The notes under the pieces are model-generated. The model saw only the letters and a program-made list of their open reading frames with translations, had not been told where the DNA came from and made no database searches. From assembly GCA_030063045.1 (NCBI GenBank), contig JAQSEB010000050.1, positions 3,038,001 through 3,102,000 of the forward strand: a stretch of DNA of 64,000 nucleotides, read 5' to 3'. Origin of the DNA: Pratylenchus scribneri (Eukaryota; Nematoda; Chromadorea; Rhabditida; Pratylenchidae). Positions 55,421 to 64,000 of the stretch are shown piece by piece (position 1 is the stretch's first letter; each line of letters begins with the position of its first letter). The translations under genes were made by a program, and so were the position numbers.

Positions 55421-56859
55421 TTTTATATGGCAATGGAAATGGAAAATATGGAAGAATTTATGAGAGAATTATATTATAAAATAAAGAAAAGAAAAATGTT
55501 AAAATAATGTTTTAATTGAGTTTAAAATGTGAATAAATTTATGCAATTATTATTTAATATTTTATTGTTTTTAATGGAAAATAGTGATATTATTTTACTA
55601 ATGCAATAAATCTAAAAATCTTCGAAATTGCAATATCAATATTAATCATTTTTTCTTTTATGCATTTTTAAGCAATTTAGTATTTTTATCTATTTTTTGA
55701 AGTAATATGCAAGTTAATTTTAAAAGAAATGAAAACAAAAAAATAGAAGTAATCCAACTGACCAAAAATTTTTGTTGAATAAAATTTAAAGATCTTTGAA
55801 AATTTTTTTAGTGTAAGCCTTTATTTTTCAAATTAACGATTTCATCATTGGCGATTGAATTGTAAATTCTGATTTGCGATTGAATTGTAAATTCTGATTT
55901 GCAATTGTAATTGTAAATTCTGATTTGCAATTGTAATTGTAAATTCTGATTTGCAATTGTAATTGTAAATTCTGATTTGCAATTGTAATTGTAAATTCTG
56001 ATTTGCGATTGAATTGTAAATTCTGATTTGCAATTGTAATTGTAAATTCTGATTTGCAATTGTAATTGTAAATTCTGATTTGCAATTGTAATTGTAAATT
56101 CTGATTTGCGATTGAATTGTAAATTCTGATTTGCGATTGAATTGTAAATTCTGATTTGCGATTGAATTGTAAATTCTGATTTGCGATTGAATTGTAAATA
56201 TAAAAATTATTAATTTTTCATAAATACAAAATATTTATATGAACATCTAATTTTCATTTTAAAATATTTAGAAGAGTGTTTATTAAACATTTCTTTAAAA
56301 CCAATTTAGCATCTTTGTAATAATTTCTTGGAATTTTTCTATTTTGTGACACCTACTAAAAATTATGAAACTAGAGACAATTTTGGAGCCGTTCAGCGAG
56401 AATCCGATTGAGTTTTTTTTACATACTATATCAAAGCATTGATGTTAGTTAAATGATAAAGAATTCAAATTTTATTTTAAAAATTTGTTTAACTTTTTTT
56501 AATTTAACGGTTGATCTAGAATTCCGAGACTATATCTAAATTTATATTTTAAAAATTTGCAAATTTTTATATTTGCCCAACTGTTTATATTTTAACTATT
56601 GATGTAGAATTCAGAAACCATAACCGTTATTAATTTAATGATTAACCAAGAATTTGGAGACAAACTCCAAATTTATATTTAAAAATTTGCACAGTTGTTT
56701 TGAAAAGTAAATTAATTGTCCATATTCAAAATTATATACAATTTTTGGGCATATAAAAAGAGAACCATTTCACATCAAAATTATCTAAACTCAATTGCAA
56801 ATTTCAATTAAAATAATATAAATCCAATAAATTCACTATAATTAAATTCCATTATTTAA
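55421..56859. promoter_or_regulatory. Spacer between astacins B and C with promoter C
   Basis: No gene. It holds a satellite (55845-56199), three copies of the AACGGTTGATCTAGAATTC-like motif (about 56505-56525, 56593-56612, 56631-56654) and a TATA box TATAAAAAG at 56752-56760, about 100 bases before the astacin C start. Confidence 0.6.
55845..56199. repeat. 25/26-bp two-unit satellite
   Basis: About 14 tandem units of two kinds sharing GTAAATTCTGATTTGC: type a (25 bp, GATTGAATT head) and type b (26 bp, AATTGTAATT head). The order is roughly a a b b b b a b b b a a a a plus a partial unit. Confidence 0.93.
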
Positions 56860-59800
56860 ATGCGGTTTCAACCAATTTTTCTCATTTTGGTGGCATTTAT
56901 TTTGGCTGTAAATGGAGCGGCTGAACGAAAAAATCCAAATGGACCGCCGCCTGGATTCAAGCCAAGGCCTGCCCCAAAACCATTAAAAACTCAAAGCGGA
57001 AATGCTACGAAGAAAATAGCGAATTTAAGAAATGAAAATTTGGCTATAAAAATTTTGAAAAAATTGACCCCAATTGAAGCGGCAACAAAATTATTTGGCA
57101 ATCGGCCAACAGATTCGATGGAAAAAGTGCAAAAACGAATCAAAAATTTGGAAAAAGTGTCTGGACTAATTGCGGAATACAAAAAATTGATTAAAGAAGA
57201 GAAGGCCGAAAAAAACACCTGGGAAAACAAAAAATTGACCATTGGGAAAGCGGAAAAAAGTTCTGTTACTAAAATTGAGCCATTGAGCGAAGTGGAGAAG
57301 GAAAAATTCGAAATGATGAAAGCGGAAATAGCAAATGCCAAAGCGGAAAGGGCCAAAAATAATCCGAATGGGATCGATGTTAGCAAGCATAAGAGCATTG
57401 GACAATTGAATGCACATTTGCAGGACTACATGATTGATGTAGGTCTTTTCTGGATCTGTCCAATAGTGATTTTAAAAAATTTTCATCAATATTTTGGCTA
57501 TATTTGGCCATTTTTGTCAATATTTTGCGATTTTTTCATCAATATAATCCCAGTCTTAGTCATTAGTAAAAATTGAAAATAAAAAAATTCTCAATGGCAG
57601 GGTGATATTGTGCCAACTGTGAAGGAAATGGAGGAAAAGGTGAATCAACTCCGAGCTGCTGCTGCTGGAGGCAATCGCGGAGTGGAAACTGTGATACGAG
57701 CAAAACGAGCAGGAGCATTCAATTTTGAGAAATATCCAGACCGCAGATGGGATATCACCAAGCCCATTGCCTATTTCATCGATGCCAATCTTAGTTAGTA
57801 GCTTTATCTAATAATAAAATATTAATTAGGAAAGGACTCTTTAAATTTCCTTAAGCAAAATTTTAATATTAGACATTTTTATGTCTCATTCTTTAATATT
57901 TTAAATTGATAAAGAAGCGATTTTGATAGTGCAAAAATACAACATAATTAATAAAATTAGTTTCTGATTTTTTCAAAAAAAAATTTTTAACATAAATTAG
58001 TAATTTTTTTCAAAAAAAAAGTTTAACAAGTACATAATTGGCTTTAATTTATATTTCTTGGCCGAAATTTTAAACCAAATAAAAATTTCTTGGCTTTATG
58101 TCATAGATCATTCAAAGTTATCAGGCATTTCATGCCAATAGAAAATTGCACTATAAAAAATATAAATTTATAAATTAAAAAATGTTGAAATTTGATAAAA
58201 GTTGGACAATTCATAATAAATATTTATTATTTACGAAATAAATAATATATTTTTAAAAATAGCTACAACGAGGGTGAACTGCATTGAAACGGCCATCGAA
58301 TTCTACTACAATACAACCTGCTATGAATTCAAAAAATTGACAGCAATTCCAAATGATTCCACCCCGTATATTCATTTCACTGGTTACGACGATGAGGGCT
58401 GCTGGAGCGAAGGCGTTGGTTATAATTCAGAACCAGGGGATCCCGAGCACATTGTCAATTTTGGAAAGGAATGGTGTGGCACGGTATAATAAATAAAATT
58501 TGTAGATAAACAATTCTAAAAAAAAATTCAGCTTGATATTTGTGAACATGAAATTGGCCATCGTCTTGGCCTTTTCCATACCCAAAATCGCATTGATCGA
58601 GACGACTATATAAATATGAACTTGACAAATACGAACGCCCCATATCAATTTAGGAAAGAAACACCCGACAGAAATAACAATTTCAATGTGACTTATGAAT
58701 ACGGATCCATGATGCACTATGGAGGATGTAAGCAGAAATTGAAGGGATTTAAAAAACAAACATAAACAAAATTTTGAAAAATCAGTTTTTACAATTCTTA
58801 ATTATAATCGAAATTAAGAAATAAGAATTTATAAATCAGAAATTACAAATCAGAATTTATCCAGAACTAAAAACAATTTAAAAATCAGAATTTTATTATT
58901 CAAATTTTATAAATCAGTATTTTATACAAACCGTATTTAACAAATCAGAATTTTAATTAAAATTTATGAATTAAAATTTACAAACCATATTTAACAAATC
59001 AGAATTTTAATTAAAATTTATGAATTAAAATTTACAAACCGTATTTAACAAATCAGAATTTTATTTAAATTTAATGAAATGAAATATATTTAGAATTCAG
59101 AATTATAATCTTAATAGCTTAATACACAAATAAATGTAAATTGGATGGAACTTACAAAAAAGAAATAATAAATCAGAATTTAAAAAATAAGATTTTTATA
59201 AATTGCAAATCAGAATTTTATAAAATAGAATTAAATTAATTTTAATTGAAATTTATAAATCGGAATTTTAATCAATTTTTCCTCCTACTGTTTTTATTCA
59301 ATCTATTAATAGTTGATAGAGCAATTGATGAAAGCATCCCAGTGATCCGTACCAAAGACCCACTCTATCAGAATACGATTGGCCAATTTATGGGTGCTAC
59401 ATTCGCTGATGTTTTGATGATGAACCGTGCATTCGGCTGCAATAAATGTCCGGTGGGCAACGGCACTGCTGCATGCAAAAATGGTGGCTATCCAAAACCG
59501 AAATTGTGCAGCCAATGTTTGTGCCCTCCCGGCTGGGATGGAATTCTTTGTGATCAACGCAAGGCAGCCAGCAGTGCGAATGCCAATTGCACGGGCTCCA
59601 CAATCACCGTATGGAATATTAAAAAATAATAAAAATATTTTTTTAGAAAATTAATTAAAATAAAATATGAGTAATTAAATAATACACCATCCCAAACACT
59701 ATACTATAGGCCACCACCAAATGGCAATTATTGGAAGGCTCCGTGTCGTTCCCCAGGTAATTTTTTTCTGTTTTTTTGAAGTTGTGGGGTCAAGGAGAAT

Positions 59801-60481
59801 ATAAAAAACCTAAAATATATAAATAATCTCCATGCCCCTATCCTCCTCCCCCACACCCAATAATCGCTTTTTGCACCCCAAAAAAAACAGGAATGGACCG
59901 GACCCCATCTGGGAATATGGCAAAGGGGAATCGTGCCATTGGCACATAAAAGCGCCTTCACCCGAAATGTGGATTGATCTGTGGATTGAGGAGGTGGCCA
60001 CCTCCACCGATCAAACTTGCTTCCGACAATGCTCGGAGGCATTCACCGAATTCAAAGTGGCAAATTTCACCCTTACTGGCGCTCAAATGTGTTGCCAAAG
60101 TCAGCTGGGCACCGAAGGCTATGTGGTGATGACGGCCAAGGAGGGATTTGCCATGATCACTGCCCAATCAAAATGGGGCACAAAGGCGTTCCGGGTGTGG
60201 TATGTCGCATGTAAGTCTCATATGGATAGGGAATTTGGAAAAGAATTATTATTATTTATAAAATTATTTTACCCAACTATTCGGAACTTAAAAGGTCACA
60301 ATATAAAAATGAAAAAAAAATTTTATTTTTTGATGTGATAGACATTTGTAATTTCTTCATTTTTGGGACAAATTATATTAATATTTAATTTGTTCTTCAT
60401 TTTCTGAAAAATTATAATAATATAAAATTGAATTATAGAGGGCATACAAAAATAATTTTATTAATTATATTTACAGATTGA
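56860..60481 (+). CDS. Astacin metalloprotease C (pro-astacin-EGF-CUB), 618 aa
   Basis: Eight exons: 56860-57438, 57601-57793, 58263-58483, 58532-58727, 59313-59608, 59710-59756, 59891-60210, 60477-60481, total 1857 nt in frame. Signal peptide MRFQPIFLILVAFILAVNG, charged propeptide, IRAKR processing site, catalytic domain with HEIGHRLGLFH at 337-347. It is the only paralog with the canonical Gly, though it also has Thr after the third His, then RIDRD, Met-turn SMMHY, EGF-like and CUB-type domains. The CUB exon is split as in B. The residue after HYGG is Phe rather than the Tyr of A and B, because the exon 5 acceptor differs. It follows B at 1.4 kb and shares its promoter motifs, which suggests a tandem duplication with joint expression. 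Confidence 0.89.
58926..59065 (+). repeat. 54-bp tandem repeat in astacin C intron
   Basis: Just under three copies of a unit near AACCGTATTTAACAAATCAG followed by AATTTTAATTAAAATTTATG. Related AGAATTTTAATCAAAATTTA words fill the same intron in A (37490-37690). Confidence 0.75.
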
Positions 60482-61670
60482 TTAATTTGGCAATGTAAAT
60501 AGAAAATATGAAAGATTTGATGAAGAAAATTATATTGTTAAAATAAAATGCAAAGAAAAATGTTAATATAAATACATTTCATTTTAAAATGTGAATAAAT
60601 TTGTTTCAAGTTATGTTTAATGTTTTATAGTTTTTTATTGAAAAAAATTGCCAGTAAATGCTACTAATAAAATAATATAAATTAGAAGAAATAAGAATAA
60701 GAACATTTTCGATTAAAATCTCGGATTGTAATTTTGGCAAACTATGTAGATACAATTAATTTTATTTGAGAGCTAACCTTTTCCTCTACTCTTTTATTTG
60801 ATAATAAAATCATCAAACTTATTTCAACCTTTGAACATATTATTTTATAAAAGGTGACAAGTTTGGCTATCCCTGCTCTAAACAAATAAAATATCCTAAA
60901 ATTTCAAATAAAACCAAAATATTCAATTTAAAAAACATAATAATTTAATATATTTTCCTTGAATTTAAAATATATTTAATTGAAATTTCCCAGATAAAAA
61001 AAATTTTACGACAAAATATTTTTAATTTCATCTTTCATTGTTTTGAATTTGAATTAATCGCTTCACTCATTTTTTTCTCTTCTTTCTCATCCATCCACGC
61101 TGTTTTTCTCATTTGCGGTTAACATCAGAGAGACTTCGTCCAGCTGTGTGATTTAAAAAAATATGTAAATGATTTGTAATTATTTTTAAATTTTATGATG
61201 AAAATTCATTAATTGAAATATTTTCTCTTAATAAATAAAAAAATATATAGTAAAAATTTATATTCAAAATTTTTAATTTTTTTGAATTTAATGTATAATT
61301 TCAAAAATTGGACCAGAAAATACTTTCCTAATTTTATTATCAAATTATTTTTATTTAATTTTAATATTCCTCAAAGCATAAACGTTTTTAAATAAAAATT
61401 TATTTGTATTTTCCAAATATTGTCCCTCTATTATTTTTCAAAAAGAACGTACCCAAAAGGAAATTTTCAAGTCACATTCTGGACTCTCTAAATAAAACGG
61501 TGTCCCGCGCTTCGGATTCAGAATGAATTTCCACATTTCTGAAATGATAATTGGAGAAAAAAAAATTAATAAAATTCGATTTATAATGATTAAAGTGAAC
61601 TCAATTCATAATTTAGAAAGGAAAAAATAAAAAAAAATTACTCGTAAAATCATTTTATTAGGAAAATTTA
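60482..61670. other. Gene-poor spacer
   Basis: AT-rich, no gene supported on either strand. It separates the astacin cluster from a minus-strand gene at the edge. Confidence 0.4.
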
Positions 61671-61689
61671 ATATAGGAATGCAAGCAGA

Positions 61690-63798
61690 ATTTGGAATGG
61701 TTAGCGTAAAATCTATGTATGATTTTATTGATGAATTATTTTTTTTAAGTCTCACTGTTTCTTTTTCCATCACCATATTCGCCAATATCTTCGGCCTTCA
61801 TATCCATACTACATCTAGAAAATGTAGTACTTCCCAACATATGTTCCTCGCCGAACTGATCCATTGTCACAAATTCTTGACCATCTCCACCATCTTTGGA
61901 AATAAATTTTATTATGAGAAATAGTGTGAATTAATTATTAAATCGATAATTTAATTATAGGTGTGTTGGTTTAAATGGTTCAACGGTTTATCATGTGTAT
62001 TAATAAAACTTTTAAAAATAATATTTTCTTCAATGATCAATTGGCTTTATGCTAATTATTAAATTTTTTTTATCCAAAAAATGAAAGATTTTAATAGTAT
62101 TTTAAAACCTATGATTTTGACATAATGTTCCGTAAAACTATTATTTTCAATTTATTCGATATAAACATTTTTTTTCATTTACTCACCACGAAATTGCAAT
62201 ATGGCATCCTTGTTTGTGGGTATTTCTACGGAATATTGTGGAAATTCTTTAAAAAACATGATTAAAAATGTTATAAATTTATCTTAAATTTCTTAATTTC
62301 TTAATTTTATTAGCAATATCCAAAATTTCAAAGACAAAATTTTAAAATTTTTTAATACTTTTAAATATATACTCTTTTTTTCATGATGGAAATTATATAA
62401 AAAATATTCTGTTAATAATCAAAAGGCTATGAGCTGGAGGACTCTTATTAAATTTAGAAATATCACTTTCTAACAATTCATTAAATGCTTGATTATGAAA
62501 ATTTATTACCAAATATTGCCCATTTCGCTCAAATTTTATTTATTCTAATAAAAAATAAATAAAAATGCTCGCCTTTATGGGAATATTTTTATTATTTATA
62601 TATGAGATCAATTAGTACTATCGTTTTTTAAAGGAATTTTAAAATACCACATTAATGGCAAGCAAAATTCAAAGTCTAAAAATTTGTTTGATATTATGTT
62701 ACAAAATCCAGATATAGAAATAATATGATGAAAATCCAAGCAAACCATTTAATAATTTTAAACTGACTATCATCGTACATGCGCAATTTCATTAAGCCCC
62801 AGCCAAAAATCCAATAACAATCGGGGCGACCGTTGTATGCCAATAAGAATTCATTTTTCTCGAATTCATCAAGAAATGCGCAGTATCCAATATTTTTTGG
62901 GATAACAATGGTAATGTTTGGTGGCTGTTCTTCACTTTCGGTTAGTATAGCGAATGGCAAATCCCATCGAGTTTTCAAATAACTGAAATTTCGATTTATT
63001 CAATGTTCGAAATATTTTTAATTATTTTTTTGTTTATAAAAATAACAAAGAAAAATTTTGACAAATACATAGTAAAATTTGACTGAAAATTCATGGAAAA
63101 AATTATTATTGAAAAGAATTTTAAAATTTTTAAATTTCAAGAGGACACATTTTTTTATTCGGTTATAATTATAATAAGCCAACAATTTTTTGGATAATAA
63201 TATTCTGTCTAATTAAATTTAATTAATCATTTTGAATAGAGTCTTATGGTATATTATATACCTAAATATTTTGGTAGTTGTGTACTTTGTGTGCACACTT
63301 TTGAAAAGTGTTTGGTCCCCCTTTTTGGTTTTAGGGTTTGGGTGAGGGTTTGAATTTAGGATACCCGGGAGATGATTTTTACCCCATCCTATCCCTAACC
63401 CAACCCTTACTGACACTAACCCGAAATATGACAGACCATAGCGGGGACCCCTTCACTTTTTCACGTTTGACAAAAAGTGTGCACACAAAGTACACAAGTA
63501 CCAATATTTTATTAAAAATCCAATAGGGAAATTAAATAAAATAATATATTATTTTTTTAGACATTTATTAATTAAATTACAAAAAATTCACATACGCGCG
63601 AGGACGTCCGCCCACATTATAAACTCCAACGGCTCTCTTATAATATTCAGGTATATCCGTCAGCTTATTGATTGTCTTCATTCGGGCAAAATCCTTCTTG
63701 TAATAAGCCATTTGCTTCTCATCAGTATAGTCATCATCATCAGCAGACCAAAATTTAGTGCAATTTTGATCCAAACAGCGTTGTAAGTTTTCGCCTCT
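61690..63798 (-). CDS. Fragments of an unrecognised minus-strand gene
   Basis: Several minus-strand stretches have coding character, but I could not join them in one frame. About 63798-63589 has an AAAAAAG acceptor, Cys-rich start QRCLDQNCTKFW, acidic SADDDDY, and a GTGAAT donor after GGRPRAY. About 62991-62694 follows a TTTCAG acceptor, with TRWDLPFAIL, YCAFLDEFEKNEF, NGRPDCYWIFGWGL, then a hydrophobic WFAWIFIILFLYLDF. Near 62210 lies a short PQYSVEIPTNKDAILQF exon, and about 61925-61690 ends in a polar GEYGDGKRNSET tail before a stop. The family is not recognised. It may be one gene with a missed exon, or two. A MITE lies between the first two pieces. Confidence 0.4.
63271..63504. mobile_element. 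MITE with 30-bp inverted ends
   Basis: Near-perfect ends TTGGTAGTTGTGTACTTTGT continuing GTGCACACTTTT, with one mismatch, flanked by TATT. The interior has GGTTTTAGGGTTTGGG on one side and CCCTAACCCAACCC on the other, a weak second inverted repeat. No coding capacity. Confidence 0.8.
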
Positions 63799-64000
63799 CT
63801 TTTTTAAATTAGAAAAAATATTTTTAGATTTCTATTAGATAATAAGTTAATTTTTTAATTAAAAATCAATAAATAAATTATTAAGTTGTTTGATTATGAA
63901 TAAAAAACTTCTAAATATAAATATACAGCCGACAAGATTAAAAAATAAAATTTAGAAATGGAAGTCGGCTAGATTTTTCCCAATTATTTCCCCAAAAACT

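Noticed and set aside
63320..63420. Telomere repeat tract
   Set aside because: Only a few irregular TTAGGG-like words in opposite orientations inside a MITE, not a telomeric array.

Overview
The window is AT-rich nuclear DNA from a nematode, most probably a plant-parasitic tylenchid of the root-knot/cyst type. The evidence is small-exon GT-AG genes whose acceptors often end in TTTNAG or TTTAAG, nematode serpentine (Srg-superfamily) receptors, NAS-type astacins, and a secreted CBM2-expansin of the kind found in plant-parasitic nematodes and usually explained by transfer from bacteria. Exon models were joined by hand from the sequence. Almost all close into one uninterrupted frame, which is the main support for them.

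Region 1 (1-16.1 kb) is a large inverted duplication. The left arm (about 56-5980) carries the end of a serpentine receptor gene and an intact 10-exon gene for an 800-residue secreted protein I do not recognise. The right arm (about 8845-16090, opposite strand) carries decayed copies of both. The right copy of the secreted-protein gene has a 1-base deletion, a stop codon and a 1.2 kb hAT-type insertion. The spacer between the arms holds the expansin gene. Both copies of the secreted-protein gene contain the same 26-bp minisatellite in intron 5.

Region 2 (16.1-26.1 kb) holds degenerate satellites, hAT-type non-autonomous elements, a 272-residue protein with an integrase zinc-binding-like end, a complete serpentine receptor gene and a small glycine-rich secreted protein.

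Region 3 (26.1-33.1 kb) is the most unusual part. A third 26-bp minisatellite runs in frame into a 5.7 kb open frame. In order this frame encodes an SGNH-hydrolase-like segment lacking the usual catalytic residues, a NADAR domain, a PAP/TUTase-type nucleotidyltransferase core, membrane segments and a virus-envelope-like glycoprotein segment with a furin-type site. No polymerase or capsid domain is visible. Fourteen short hairpins with an invariant loop (TATCG, always closed C-G) and covarying stems are scattered along it, in two reading frames and beyond its stop codon. This looks like a nucleic-acid-level signal and may be the undescribed system in the window.

Region 4 (35.4-60.5 kb) contains three paralogous secreted astacin metalloproteases (pro-astacin-EGF-CUB) and an alpha-1,3-fucosyltransferase gene between the first and second. 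A complete LTR retrotransposon with identical LTRs but a ruined pol lies inside fucosyltransferase intron 1. Astacin introns carry a hAT-type element and an inverted-repeat intron present in only two of the three paralogs. The right edge (61.5-63.8 kb) holds fragments of an unrecognised minus-strand gene and a MITE.
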